Positions 8,010-17,236 of a stretch of DNA of 64,000 bases are shown here, in pieces (position 1 is the first letter of the stretch; every line of letters begins with the position of its first letter). The position numbers and the translations under genes are program-made. The notes beneath the pieces are model-generated. The model ran no database searches and was not told the DNA's origin. It worked only from the letters and a program-made list of their open reading frames with translations. The stretch lies in assembly GCA_003241385.1 (NCBI GenBank), contig QFPO01000005.1, positions 372,001-436,000 of the forward strand, written 5' to 3'. This DNA is from Rhodanobacter denitrificans. GTDB lineage: Bacteria > Pseudomonadota > Gammaproteobacteria > Xanthomonadales > Rhodanobacteraceae.

Positions 8010-8916
8010 GTCCGACACTGCCGCACTGCCGTTCACCGGAGAGCGCTTCACGCCCGAGTGCGTGCGCGAGATCTGGTACGAGCACTGGCATCGCTATGCG
8101 TTCGCGCTCGATCTGGTGCGTGGCAAGCGTGTGCTCGATGCCGCCTGCGGCGAGGGTTACGGATCGGACCTGCTGGCTGGTTCGGCGGCCGGCGTCGTCG
8201 GCGTTGATCTGTCCGAAGCGGCGATCGCGCACGCGCGCGAGCGTTACGGTGCGCGCCCGAATCTCCAGTTCGCACAGGGCGATGCGACGCGGCTGCCGTT
8301 CGATGACGCCCGTTTCGACGTGGTCGTCTCGTTCGAGACGCTCGAGCACCTGCACGAGCAGGAGCGCCTGATCGAAGGCTTCGCACGCGTGCTGGCCGCG
8401 GACGGCCTGCTGATCATCTCCTCGCCGGACAAGCGCACGTATTCCGACGCGATGGGCTTCCAGAACGAGTTCCACGTCCGCGAACTCTACCGCGAGGAAT
8501 TGCTGGCGCTGCTGAGTTCGCATTTCCGCAGCGTCCGACTGTACGGCCAGAAGCTGTTGTTCCAGTCGGCGCTGTGGTCGCTCGACCGGACACCGGGTGG
8601 CAGCCAGCTGTGGACCGCCGCCCAGTCCGCAGACGCGGCACCGTCTTCCGGCCTCGACTACGCGCCGATCTACTACGTCGCGGTCTGCAGCCGCGGCGAC
8701 CTGCCGGCCGACCTGCCGGCGCTGTCGCTGTTCGGCGATCGCGACGAGTCCGTCTACGCGCACTACAACCACGAGGTGCGCAAGAACATGGTGGCCGGCG
8801 CGCGCATCGCCGAGCTCGAGGCCGAAGTCGCACGGCTGCGGACGCAGGCGGCCGTGCCCGCGTCCAGTGCGACCCGCGAGCCTCCGGCGCGCGGCTGGCG
8901 CCGCTGGCTGCGCTGA
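7999..8916 (+). CDS. SAM-dependent methyltransferase with C-terminal coiled coil
   Basis: 305 residues. The Rossmann-type class I methyltransferase domain shows motif I VLDAACGEGYGS (about residue 48), the acidic loop VVGVDLS, motif IV RFDVVVSFETLEHL and GLLIISSPDKR. The C terminus has a short predicted coiled coil (ARIAELEAEVARLRTQ, from about residue 270) and a basic Trp-rich end (RGWRRWLR). ATG 7999 is preceded by GGAGGG and overlaps wzt by 11 bp. Coupling to a Wzt with a C-terminal carbohydrate-binding domain suggests the enzyme caps the glycan, as WbdD does in E. coli O8/O9a, but no kinase domain is present here. The target is inferred. Confidence 0.8.
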   Translation: MADESDTAALPFTGERFTPECVREIWYEHWHRYAFALDLVRGKRVLDAACGEGYGSDLLAGSAAGVVGVDLSEAAIAHARERYGARPNLQFAQGDATRLPFDDARFDVVVSFETLEHLHEQERLIEGFARVLAADGLLIISSPDKRTYSDAMGFQNEFHVRELYREELLALLSSHFRSVRLYGQKLLFQSALWSLDRTPGGSQLWTAAQSADAAPSSGLDYAPIYYVAVCSRGDLPADLPALSLFGDRDESVYAHYNHEVRKNMVAGARIAELEAEVARLRTQAAVPASSATREPPARGWRRWLR

Positions 8917-8922
8917 GCGGGT

Positions 8923-9744
8923 TCAGTCCTCGAGGAACAGGTCGATCAGCGGCGTCTGCGCGGGGTCGACCGCGTAGCCGGAGAAGTCCTCGACGCCGCG
9001 CGCGCGCAGTATCTCCTCGTCGATCAGGAAGCGTCCGTTGAGCGTGGCGGCCGGCGCGGTCAGGATCGCGTGCGCCGCGTCGGCGACGATCTCCGGCTTG
9101 CGGCAGCGTTCGAGCTCGACGCCGGGAATCATGTTGAGCGCATCGGTCGCGATGATCGTGTGCGGCCACAGCGCGTTGATCGCGATGCCGCGGCCGGCGA
9201 ACTCGGCGGCCAGGCCCAGCGTGACCAGGCTCATGCCCATCTTCGCCAGCGTGTAGCCGGTATGCGGCGCCCACCAGCGCGGATCGAGCGAGGGCGGCGG
9301 CGCCAGCGTCAGGATGTGCGGGTTCGCCGCGGCGAGCAGATGCGGCAGCGCGGCCTGCGCGCAGACGAAGCTGCCGCGCGCGTTGACCTGCTGCATCAGG
9401 TCGAAGCGCTTCATCGGCGTGTCGAGCGTGCCGCGCAGCCAGATCGCGCTGGCGTTGTTGACGAGGACGTCGAGTCCGCCGAACGTCGACACGGTGCGCT
9501 CGATCGCCGCGCGCACCTGGTCCTCCTCGCGGATGTCGACCTTCAGCGCCAGCGCGCGGCCGCCGGCGGCTTCGACCGCCGCGGCGGCGCTGTGGATCGT
9601 GCCGGGCAGTTTCGGGTTCGGCACGTCGCTCTTGGCGGCGATCACGACGTTGGCGCCGTCCCGGGCGGCGCGCAAGGCGATCGCCAGACCGATGCCGCGC
9701 GAGGCGCCGGTGATGAAGAGGGTCTTGCCGGCCAGCGAAGTCAT
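8923..9744 (-). CDS. Short-chain dehydrogenase/reductase, HSDL2-like
   Basis: 273-residue classical SDR that uses NAD(P)H. The N-terminal cofactor motif is TGASRGIG (residues 11-18); NNAS follows, then the active-site helix with Y-x-x-x-K (GYTLAKMGMSL). The subfamily features NPHILTLAPPPSLDP and INALWPHTIIATDALNMI resemble the HSDL2/citronellol-dehydrogenase-like group. The substrate is unknown, perhaps a fatty or hydroxy acyl compound. The start at 9744 has GAGGAA upstream. It is convergent with the methyltransferase gene, with only 6 bp between stops, and follows the Lon-N domain gene on the same strand by 32 bp. Confidence 0.87.
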   Translation of the reverse strand: MTSLAGKTLFITGASRGIGLAIALRAARDGANVVIAAKSDVPNPKLPGTIHSAAAAVEAAGGRALALKVDIREEDQVRAAIERTVSTFGGLDVLVNNASAIWLRGTLDTPMKRFDLMQQVNARGSFVCAQAALPHLLAAANPHILTLAPPPSLDPRWWAPHTGYTLAKMGMSLVTLGLAAEFAGRGIAINALWPHTIIATDALNMIPGVELERCRKPEIVADAAHAILTAPAATLNGRFLIDEEILRARGVEDFSGYAVDPAQTPLIDLFLED

Positions 9745-9776
9745 GTCGGTTCCTCGGGAATCTGGGGGCGGGGATG

Positions 9777-10376
9777 TCATTCGCGCTGGAAGCGTGGCAG
9801 CGCGTCGCGCAGCAGCGTCAGGCGATGCAGCGGATCGGTGGTCTCGAGCATCTGCTGGCGCTCGTCGGTCGCCAGCGGCAGCACTTCGGCGAGGCGGAAG
9901 CCGACCCAGCTGGCGTCGTCGAAGCAGCGCCGGTCCTCGTTGCGCGCCGGCAGGTTCATCTGCGCGAGCAGGCGATCGAGTATGACCGGCAGCAGGCCGA
10001 ACTCGGCCGGCACCGGCTCGCTCGCCTCGGCCTCCCAGCGCGAGACCTCACTGCGGATCAGGCCGTTGTCGCGCACGCGTGTACGCTCGACGCGGAAGCG
10101 CTCGCCGCCCTCGGCGGTGATGCCGAGCAGGCCGCGGTCGAGCGTGTAGAAATCGGTGATCCGGGCGATCGTGCCGATCGCGGCCGGCACCGCCGGCGCG
10201 CCGACCTCGCTGCCTTCGATGATCAGGCACACGCCGAAGCCGCTGCCGTCGCGGCAGCACTCGCGGACCAGGTCCAGATAGCGCGGCTCGAAGATGCGCA
10301 GCCGCAGCACGCCGCCCGGGAACAGCACATTGGACAGCGGGAACAGCGGCAGGTCGTTGCGGTCGGCGGAGCCCAT
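9777..10376 (-). CDS. Lon N-terminal (LAN) domain protein
   Basis: 199 residues corresponding to the substrate-binding N-terminal domain of Lon protease without the AAA+ ATPase or protease domains. The family opening LPLFPLSNVLFPGGVLRLRIFEPRY is at residues 9-33 (given here in part: LPLFPLSNVLFPGG, then RIFEPRY). GVCLI, the G-T-I-A-R-I-TDF stretch and a helical C-terminal half follow. Stand-alone proteins of this type are widespread in proteobacteria; their function is not established. It lies between mpl and the SDR gene on the same strand. Confidence 0.85.
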   Translation of the reverse strand: MGSADRNDLPLFPLSNVLFPGGVLRLRIFEPRYLDLVRECCRDGSGFGVCLIIEGSEVGAPAVPAAIGTIARITDFYTLDRGLLGITAEGGERFRVERTRVRDNGLIRSEVSRWEAEASEPVPAEFGLLPVILDRLLAQMNLPARNEDRRCFDDASWVGFRLAEVLPLATDERQQMLETTDPLHRLTLLRDALPRFQRE

Positions 10377-10420
10377 CGCAGCGAGTCTAGCAAGGCGCCG
10401 TGCCCGCAGCGATCGACGCC

Positions 10421-11779
10421 TCAGCCGCGCAGCCGCGCCGCGAATCGCTGCGGCGCGCCTTCGAATCCGCCGTTCGACATGAACACCACGTGGTCGCCCG
10501 GCTGCGCGATCGCGCCGAGCGCGTCGAGCAGCGCGTCGACGCTGGCGGCGGCCTGGCCGCGGCCGTCGAGCGCTGCGATCACGCGCTGCGCGTCCCACGG
10601 CAGTTCCGGCCGCTGTAGGAAGACGATCCGGTCGGCGGCGCGCAGCGACGGTGCCAGCTCGTCGGCATGCACGCCGAGCCGCATCGAGTTCGAGCGCGGC
10701 TCCACGGCGGCCAGGATGCGCGCATCGCCGACCTGCGCGCGCAGGCCTTCGAGCGTTGTCGCGATCGCGGTGGGATGGTGCGCGAAATCGTCGTAGACCC
10801 GGATCCCGCTGTGCTCGCCGGCGTCGAGGCGTTCGAGCCTGCGCTTGACGCTGGCGAAGTCGGCCAGCGCGGTCAGCGCCTCGGCGACAGAGCCGCCGAC
10901 CGCGTGCACCGCGGCCAGTGCGGCCAGCGCGTTCATGACGTTGTGGCGTCCGACCAGCGACCAGCGCGCCTCGCCGATCGGCGTGCCGCGATGGCTGACG
11001 CGGAACACCGAGCCGTCCGCCTTGAGCAGGTGCGCGCGCCAGTCGCCGGCGTCGATGCCGAAGCTCTCCACCGGCGTCCAGCAGCCCATCGCGAGCACGC
11101 GCGCGAGGTTGCGGTCCTCGGCGTTGACGATCAGGCGTCCGTTGCCGGGCACGATGCGGACCAGATGGTGGAACTGGCGCTCGATCGCGGCCAGGTCCGG
11201 AAAGATGTCGGCGTGATCGAACTCGAGATTGTTGAGGATCGCGATCGACGGCCGGTAGTGCACGAACTTGGACCGCTTGTCGAAGAACGCGGTGTCGTAC
11301 TCGTCGGCCTCGATCACGAACGGACCGCTGCCGACGCGCGCGGAACGCTCGAAGTTGCCGGGTACGCCGCCGATCAGAAAACCGGGCGTGCCTCCCTGCG
11401 CCTCCAGCAGCCAGGCCAGCAGCGAGGTCGTCGTGGTCTTGCCGTGCGTGCCGGCCACGGCCAGCACCTGGCGGTCGCCGAGCACGTGCTCGCCGAGCCA
11501 CTGCGGGCCGGACCGGTACGGCAGCCGCGCATCGAGCACGTGCTCGACCGCCGGGTTGCCGCGCGACAGCGCATTGCCGACGATCACCTGGTCGGGCGGC
11601 GGCATCAGATGCTCGGCCGCGTAGCCGGCGTCGAGCGTGATGCCGAGCGCTTCGAGCTGGGTGCTCATCGGCGGATAGACGTTGGCGTCGGAGCCTTCGA
11701 CTTCGTGGCCGAGCTCGCGCGCGAGGGCGGCGATGCCGCCCATGAAGGTGCCGCAGATGCCGAGGATGTGCAGTTTCAT
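10421..11779 (-). CDS. mpl: UDP-N-acetylmuramate:L-alanyl-gamma-D-glutamyl-meso-DAP ligase (murein tripeptide recycling)
   Basis: 452-residue Mur-ligase-family enzyme, cytoplasmic. It joins recycled L-Ala-gamma-D-Glu-mDAP to UDP-MurNAc, returning turnover products to peptidoglycan synthesis. The Mpl-specific start KLHILGICGTFMGG is followed by the ATP-binding motif AVAGTHGKTTTTSLLA (near residue 107), the central-domain motif NNLEFDHADIF, GRHNVMNALAALAA and the C-terminal VYDDFAHHPTAIATTL. Length is normal for Mpl. It is 46 bp downstream of adk on the same strand. The 'G-T-F-M' rather than 'G-x-G-M' N-terminal loop separates Mpl from MurC. Confidence 0.95.
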   Translation of the reverse strand: MKLHILGICGTFMGGIAALARELGHEVEGSDANVYPPMSTQLEALGITLDAGYAAEHLMPPPDQVIVGNALSRGNPAVEHVLDARLPYRSGPQWLGEHVLGDRQVLAVAGTHGKTTTTSLLAWLLEAQGGTPGFLIGGVPGNFERSARVGSGPFVIEADEYDTAFFDKRSKFVHYRPSIAILNNLEFDHADIFPDLAAIERQFHHLVRIVPGNGRLIVNAEDRNLARVLAMGCWTPVESFGIDAGDWRAHLLKADGSVFRVSHRGTPIGEARWSLVGRHNVMNALAALAAVHAVGGSVAEALTALADFASVKRRLERLDAGEHSGIRVYDDFAHHPTAIATTLEGLRAQVGDARILAAVEPRSNSMRLGVHADELAPSLRAADRIVFLQRPELPWDAQRVIAALDGRGQAAASVDALLDALGAIAQPGDHVVFMSNGGFEGAPQRFAARLRG

Positions 11780-11825
11780 CGGGCCCGTTCCCGGCTCGGC
11801 CGGCGCGGTCGGTTCGGCGCGGGCG

Positions 11826-12389
11826 TCAGCGCGGCAGCGCCGCCATGATGCGCTCGAACACCTCGTCGAGCTCGCCGACGCCGTCGACGACGGTCAGCTT
11901 GCCGACGCCGGCGAAGTAGTCGGCTACCGGCGCGGTCTGGTCGGCGTAGACGCGCAGGCGTTCGCGCACGGTTTCGGGCTTGTCGTCGGCGCGGCCCTCG
12001 GCCTCGTAGCGGGTCTCGCAGCGGCCGATGATCGTCTCGTTCGGCACGTCGAGCTTGACCGCGATGTCGAGCGGCTGGCCGATCCGCTCGAGCAGCGCCT
12101 CGAGCGCCCGGCACTGCGCGACGTTGCGCGGATAGCCGTCGAGGATGAAGCCGGCGCCCGCGTCGGGCTGCGCGAGACGCTCCTCGAGCATGCCGAGCAC
12201 GATGTCGTCGGATACCAGCTGGCCCGCCTCCATGACCGCCTTGGCCTTGAGGCCGAGCGGCGTTCCGGCCTTGACGGCGGCGCGCAGCAGGTCTCCGGTG
12301 GAGATGTGCGGGATGCCGAGCGCGGTCTTGAGTCTGGCCGCCTGGGTTCCCTTGCCCGAACCGGGCGCGCCGAGCAGGACGAGTCGCAT
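11826..12389 (-). CDS. adk: Adenylate kinase, short-LID form
   Basis: 187 residues. Interconverts AMP + ATP and 2 ADP in the cytoplasm. The P-loop GAPGSGKGTQ is at residues 7-16, the AMP site at ISTGDLLRAA, and ILDGYPRN (rather than LDGFPRT) and CETRYEAEGRADDKPETVRERLR follow. The LID domain is short and without zinc-binding Cys, so the protein is about 27 residues shorter than the E. coli type. This compact form is the one I recall from Xanthomonas relatives. A GGAA sequence lies a few bases upstream of the ATG. It is divergently transcribed from the phosphofructokinase gene, with about 150 bp between them. Confidence 0.95.
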   Translation of the reverse strand: MRLVLLGAPGSGKGTQAARLKTALGIPHISTGDLLRAAVKAGTPLGLKAKAVMEAGQLVSDDIVLGMLEERLAQPDAGAGFILDGYPRNVAQCRALEALLERIGQPLDIAVKLDVPNETIIGRCETRYEAEGRADDKPETVRERLRVYADQTAPVADYFAGVGKLTVVDGVGELDEVFERIMAALPR

Positions 12390-12540
12390 AGAGTGTTCCG
12401 TTGGATGTGGGCGGAGCGATCCCGACTGTCGCGATCCGCTAGACTGCCCCGACGACGAGGCAGACCCTCAAAACGAGCGCGGGCTACGCTAACGGGTGCA
12501 CCCGGGAGTGTCAAACGGCCCCGGCGGTGGTGGAGGAGCG

Positions 12541-13800
12541 ATGAAACGCGGCAATTTGCTGTATGCGCAATCAGGTGGCGTCACCGCGGTGATCAATGCC
12601 ACCGCGGGCGCGGTGATCGAGACGGCACGGCGCCGTGGCGTCAAGGTGCTGGCCGGGCGCAACGGCATCGTCGGCGTGCTGCGTGAGGATCTGATCGACA
12701 CCGGCGCCGAGTCGGCCGCGGCGATTGCGGCATTACGCCACACGCCGGGCGGCGCGTTCGGCTCGTGCCGGTTCAAGCTCGGCACGTTCGAGGCGAACCG
12801 TGCGCAGTACGTGCGGCTGATCGACGTGCTGCGCGCGCACGACGTGCGCTACTTCCTCTACAACGGCGGCAACGATTCGGCCGATACCGCCCTGAAGATC
12901 GCCCAGGCGGCCCGCGCGCTCGACTATCCGCTGGCGGTCGTCGGCGTGCCCAAGACGGTCGACAACGACCTGGCCGTGACCGATACCTGTCCGGGTTTCG
13001 GCTCGGTCGCCAAGTACACCGCAGTGTCGGTGCTCGAGGCGAGCCTGGACGTGGCCTCGATGGCCGAGTCCTCGACCAAGGTCTTCGTGATGGAGGTCAT
13101 GGGCCGCCATGCCGGCTGGATCGCCGCCGCGGCCGGCCTCGCCGGCAAGGGCGGCGACGATCCACCTCACATCATCCTGTTTCCGGAGGTGCCGTTCGTC
13201 GAGGACAGCTTCCTCGCGCGCGTGCAGTCGACCGTCGACCGGGTCGGTTGGTGCACGGTCGTCGTGTCCGAGGGCGTCAAGACGCCGGACGGGCGCTTCC
13301 TGTCGGAGACCGGCGGACGCGACGCGTTCGGCCACGTCCAGCTCGGCGGCGTCGCGCCGTGGCTCGCGCAGCGGATCAAGGATCGGCTCGGCCTGAAGTA
13401 TCACTGGGCGCAGCCGGACTACCTGCAGCGCTCGGCGCGGCATCTGGCGTCCCGGACCGACGTCGCGCACGCGGTCGCGGTCGGCAAGGCGGCGGTGGCC
13501 TATGCGCTGGCCGGACGCACCGGTGTGATGCCGGCGATCGTGCGCACCTCGGACGCGCCGTACAGGTGGAAGATCGAGCCGGTGCCACTGACCCGGGTGG
13601 CCAATGCCGAAAAGAAACTGCCGCGGTCGTTCATCCGCCGCGACGGCTACGGCATCACCGAACGTGCGCGCCGCTATCTCGAACCGCTGATCCGCGGCGA
13701 GGATCCGCCGCCGTCCGGCAAGGACGGTCTGCCGCGCTACGTGCGTCTGAAGAACGTCGCGGTCGAACGCGTGCTGCCCGCCTACGAGCCGGACGCCTGA
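12541..13800 (+). CDS. pfp: Pyrophosphate-dependent 6-phosphofructokinase
   Basis: 419 residues. Phosphorylates fructose 6-phosphate reversibly using PPi instead of ATP. The N-terminal loop is LLYAQSGGVTAVINA. GGNDSADTA replaces the ATP-type GGDGS, and the substrate motif PKTVDNDLAVTDTCPGFGS has the TVDND form. MGRHAGWIAAAAG and YLQRSARHLAS follow. ATG 12541 has GGAGGAG a few bases upstream; the earlier in-frame GTG at 12496 encodes only a Gly-rich leader. Xanthomonas relatives use this enzyme as their main PFK. Together with the H+-pyrophosphatase at 20.8 kb it points to a PPi-based economy. Many databases name this family pfkA-like, so the symbol is a functional one. Confidence 0.92.
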   Translation: MKRGNLLYAQSGGVTAVINATAGAVIETARRRGVKVLAGRNGIVGVLREDLIDTGAESAAAIAALRHTPGGAFGSCRFKLGTFEANRAQYVRLIDVLRAHDVRYFLYNGGNDSADTALKIAQAARALDYPLAVVGVPKTVDNDLAVTDTCPGFGSVAKYTAVSVLEASLDVASMAESSTKVFVMEVMGRHAGWIAAAAGLAGKGGDDPPHIILFPEVPFVEDSFLARVQSTVDRVGWCTVVVSEGVKTPDGRFLSETGGRDAFGHVQLGGVAPWLAQRIKDRLGLKYHWAQPDYLQRSARHLASRTDVAHAVAVGKAAVAYALAGRTGVMPAIVRTSDAPYRWKIEPVPLTRVANAEKKLPRSFIRRDGYGITERARRYLEPLIRGEDPPPSGKDGLPRYVRLKNVAVERVLPAYEPDA

Positions 13801-13807
13801 GCCGCCG

Positions 13808-14704
13808 ATGAGCGCGCGCCTTCGGCAGGTCGCGACCGCCTGCGTCGCGGCGGTCCTGATCGCGATCCACACGTTCGCGCACGCCTCGGTGCTGTTCGCG
13901 CTGGCCTTGTTGAAGGTCGCACTGCCGGTCGCACCGTGGCGGCGCGGGCTGTCGCGCGCGCTGGTCGCCGTCGCCGAGAGCTGGATCGCGGTCAACAGCG
14001 CCCTGATGGCGACGCTCGGCGGCACCCGCATCGAGGTCGACGGGCTGGACGGCCTGCGCCGCGACGAGTGGTATCTGGTGCTGTGCAACCACCAGAGCTG
14101 GGTCGACATTCCGGTGCTGCAGTCGGTGTTCAACCGGCGCATCCCGTTCATGCGCTTCTTCCTCAAGCGCGAGCTGATCTGGGTGCCGGTGCTCGGTCTC
14201 GCCTGGTGGGCGCTGGATTTCCCGTTCATGCGGCGCTATTCGCGCGCCGAGCTCGAGCGTCGGCCGGAACTGCGCGGCAAGGACATCGAGGCGACGCGCC
14301 AGGCCTGCGAGCGCTATCGCGATCTGCCGGTGTCGGTCATGAACTTCGTCGAGGGCACGCGCTTCACGCCGGCCAAGCATGCCGGCAGCGGTTCCCCGTA
14401 CCGCCATTTGCTGCCGCCGCGCGCCGGCGGCGTCGCATTCGTGCTCGAGACGATGGGCGATCTGATGCAGGCGGTGCTCGACGTCACCGTGGTCTATCCG
14501 CAAGGACGTCCCAGCGTGACCGATCTGCTGAGCGGCCGCGTCCGGCGCGTGCGCGTCGTGGTACGGCGCCTGGCGGTGCCGATCGACCGGCTCGACGGCG
14601 GCTACGAGCGCGATCCGCAGGCGCGCGCGCGCTTCCAGGCCTGGATCAACGAGCTGTGGCGCGACAAGGACGCGACGATCGAGGCGCTGCTGGCCGAGGC
14701 CTGA
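13808..14704 (+). CDS. YihG-like 1-acylglycerol-3-phosphate acyltransferase
   Basis: 298-residue PlsC-family membrane-associated acyltransferase. An N-terminal hydrophobic segment precedes the catalytic block NHQSWVDIPVL (H-x4-D, residues about 96-106). The second block is RFFLKRELIWVPVLGLAWWA, then MNFVEGTRFTPAKH (substrate-binding EGTR). The overall pattern matches the YihG branch rather than PlsC proper, whose role in E. coli is in phospholipid acyl-chain remodelling. It starts 7 bp after the phosphofructokinase stop, so co-transcription is likely although the functions are unrelated. Confidence 0.85.
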   Translation: MSARLRQVATACVAAVLIAIHTFAHASVLFALALLKVALPVAPWRRGLSRALVAVAESWIAVNSALMATLGGTRIEVDGLDGLRRDEWYLVLCNHQSWVDIPVLQSVFNRRIPFMRFFLKRELIWVPVLGLAWWALDFPFMRRYSRAELERRPELRGKDIEATRQACERYRDLPVSVMNFVEGTRFTPAKHAGSGSPYRHLLPPRAGGVAFVLETMGDLMQAVLDVTVVYPQGRPSVTDLLSGRVRRVRVVVRRLAVPIDRLDGGYERDPQARARFQAWINELWRDKDATIEALLAEA

Positions 14705-14863
14705 TCGCGACGAGCCCGGCTGACGGCGAATCCGACGCAGCGCCGGGCCGGGTCGACGGCATACCGCGCTTCGCCGCTTCACCGCGATGCGGCGATCGAC
14801 GCCTGCCCGCTGCAGCCACGGCCTGTCGGCCGCCATGCACGATCGCAGCGCCGGCCCATCCGC

Positions 14864-15835
14864 TCAGGTGCCGGCCTTGCGATCCTTGCGCCGCCGCCGT
14901 CGCTCGATCTGCAGCAGCGCGTCGTCGGCGATCGCCGCGCCGCTCTGGCCGCGCAGCCGGTTGGCCTTCAGCAGTGGCGGACATTCGCGCGTCAAGGTGT
15001 CGATCACGGCGCGCTGCAACCGCGTCGGGTGCGGCTGCGCGTGGAACTGCAGCAGCACCGGGACTTCGAACGGACGGTAGCCGGCGACCGGCCGCACCGC
15101 GTGCTCGGGCCGGATCAGGTGCACCGGCACCACGGCGCGGCCGATGCCCTGCGAGACCGCGTCGATCAATCCGTAGATGTCGTCGAAGTACGCACGCAGC
15201 ATGCGTGGCACGGTCGCGCCGGTCTGGCTGAGGAAGAACCGCTCGGTGAAGTTGTCGCGCGGCTCGTGGTCGATGTAGCAGTCCGGGCGCACGTCGTAGC
15301 GGGCCGATTCGATCAGCACGTTGCGCTCGACGCCGATCGGAACGTTCTCGACCCCCATGCGCTCGCACTCGGACAGCGAGATGCAGAAGTCGACGCGACC
15401 GTCGATCAGCATCTCGTGCAAGGTGTGCGCCTCGCCCTTGATCGTCTGGCAAGTCAGCCGCGGATTGGCGCGCAGCAGTACGGCCAGGGCCGGCAGCGCG
15501 ACCGAGCGCAGCGACGAGGAGAACGCGACCAGCCGGAAGAAGCCGGCCAGTCCGCCGTCCTCGCCGCGGCCGCCGATCAGGCGATCGATCAGCTCCTGCT
15601 CCTGCAGCGCGATGCTCGCCGCGTAGCGCTGCAGCAGGCGTCCCGACTCGGTCAGCGCGAGCCCCTCGCGCGAGCGTACGAACAGCAGCTGGCCGACCGT
15701 CTCCTCGAGGTTCTGGATGCGCTTGGTCAGCGCCGGCTGGCTGATGTTGAGCCGCTCGGCCGCCCGCGCGAACTTGAGCTCGCGCGCCAGCACGACGAAC
15801 GATTCGAGCTGTGCCGATGAGAGCCGCGTGGTCAT
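14864..15835 (-). CDS. LysR-family transcriptional regulator
   Basis: 323 residues. The N-terminal winged helix-turn-helix spans residues 4-63 (LESFVVLARELKFARAAERL, then ISQPALTKRIQNLE), followed by the periplasmic-binding-like effector domain (FFRLVAFSSSLRSVALPAL onward). The C terminus is basic (RRRRRKDRK). It is divergent from the TIGR03032 gene, with 158 bp between starts, so that gene is the most likely target, by the usual LysR arrangement. A TATAGT hexamer reading towards lysR lies at 15862-15867, a reasonable -10 box 26 bases from the ATG. The effector is unknown. Confidence 0.9.
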   Translation of the reverse strand: MTTRLSSAQLESFVVLARELKFARAAERLNISQPALTKRIQNLEETVGQLLFVRSREGLALTESGRLLQRYAASIALQEQELIDRLIGGRGEDGGLAGFFRLVAFSSSLRSVALPALAVLLRANPRLTCQTIKGEAHTLHEMLIDGRVDFCISLSECERMGVENVPIGVERNVLIESARYDVRPDCYIDHEPRDNFTERFFLSQTGATVPRMLRAYFDDIYGLIDAVSQGIGRAVVPVHLIRPEHAVRPVAGYRPFEVPVLLQFHAQPHPTRLQRAVIDTLTRECPPLLKANRLRGQSGAAIADDALLQIERRRRRKDRKAGT

Positions 15836-15993
15836 CGTCTGCGCCGCACTGTCGTGCCGGCACTATAGCCCCTCGCGTCGGTGGCGGCACCGGTCGCGCG
15901 TCGGTCCGGGCCGTCCGGCGAGCGGCCATTGCAAGCATGCGGCAGATCGTCAACGATGCGCGTTCGTCTCCGTCCGCAGCCAACGCCCGACCG

Positions 15994-17106
15994 ATGAGCA
16001 GCACGACTCCGACTCCCGCGCCCGATCCGGCCGACGCCGATGCCGTCGCCTCGGCCCTGGCCAGCGTCCACACGACCAATCTTCCGGACCTGCTGCGCCA
16101 GCTCGGAGGCTGCCTGATCGTCAGTACCTATCAGGCCGGCAAGCTGGTGATCCTGCGGCCCGACGGCGCGTCGATCAATACGCATTTCCGCACGTTCGAT
16201 CGGCCGATGGGCCTGGCCGCCGACGCCGAGCGCATCGCGCTCGGCACGCGCGTGGAGATCGCCGAGTTCCGCAACATGCCGGCCGTCGCGGCACGCCTGA
16301 GCGACCCGCCGCGGCACGATGCGGTCTACCTCGCCCGGCGCGGCCACGTCACCGGCGCGATCGACATCCACGAGATGGCCTGGGACCGCTCGGGCGACCT
16401 GTGGTTCGTCAATACGCTGTTCTCGTGCCTGTGCACGCTCGACACCAAGTCGAGCTTCGTGCCGCGCTGGCGTCCGTCGTTCGTCAGCCATCTCGCGCCG
16501 GAGGACCGCTGCCACCTCAACGGCCTGGGCATGCGCGACGGCCGACCGCGCTATCTGACCGCGCTCGGCGAGACCAATACGCCGCAGGGCTGGCGCGTCA
16601 ACAAGCGCGACGGCGGCGTATTGCTGGATATGCAGTCCAACAAGGTGATCACGCGCGGCCTGTCGATGCCGCACTCGCCGCGCTGGTACGACAACCGGCT
16701 CTGGGTGCTCGAATCGGGCCGCGGTGCGCTGGTGACGGTCGATCCGAAGACCGGCGCCAGGACCGACGTCGCACGCGTGCCGGGCTTCGCACGCGGCCTG
16801 GATTTCCTCGGGCCGGTCGCGTTCATCGGCCTGTCGCAGCTGCGCGAGAGCAATGCGTTCACCGACATTCCGATCACCGAGGACAATGCCGATCGGCTTT
16901 CCGGCGTCTGGGCCGTCCACATCGGCACCGGCCAGACGATCGGCCTGCTCAAGTTCACCGGCGGCGTCCAGGAGATCTTCGCGGTGCAGGCGCTGCCGGG
17001 CACGCTGTTCCCGGAGATCATCCACGAGGGCGAGCTGCTCGAATCGGCCTATGCGCTGCCGGACGAGGCCCTGCGCCAGGTCAAATTCTCGTCCGCACCG
17101 GCATAG
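15994..17106 (+). CDS. TIGR03032/DUF4915 family protein
   Basis: 370 residues, soluble, no signal peptide. It matches what I remember of the TIGR03032 family: HTTNLPDLLRQLGGCLIVST, QAGKLVILR, a beta-propeller-like repeat pattern with FDRPMGLAAD, MAWDRSGDLWFVNTLFSCL, FVSHLAPEDRCHLNGLGM, ETNTPQGWRVNKRDGG and MPHSPRWYDNRLWVLESG. Family members occur in bacteria with TPR or glycan genes; the biochemical role is unknown. ATG 15994 begins just before the conserved region; an upstream in-frame ATG at 15937 is possible. It is divergent from a LysR gene that may control it. Confidence 0.82.
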   Translation: MSSTTPTPAPDPADADAVASALASVHTTNLPDLLRQLGGCLIVSTYQAGKLVILRPDGASINTHFRTFDRPMGLAADAERIALGTRVEIAEFRNMPAVAARLSDPPRHDAVYLARRGHVTGAIDIHEMAWDRSGDLWFVNTLFSCLCTLDTKSSFVPRWRPSFVSHLAPEDRCHLNGLGMRDGRPRYLTALGETNTPQGWRVNKRDGGVLLDMQSNKVITRGLSMPHSPRWYDNRLWVLESGRGALVTVDPKTGARTDVARVPGFARGLDFLGPVAFIGLSQLRESNAFTDIPITEDNADRLSGVWAVHIGTGQTIGLLKFTGGVQEIFAVQALPGTLFPEIIHEGELLESAYALPDEALRQVKFSSAPA

Positions 17107-17236
17107 CGCCGCGTTATCGGACGATTCCCGGCGCCGATGGCGATAACCGCGCGCTATCGGCACGTGACGAGGTTCGATTGGACGCGCCGAGGTCGCCCGG
17201 CGAGTATGTGGGCGATCATTCGCCGAGGAGACGGCC

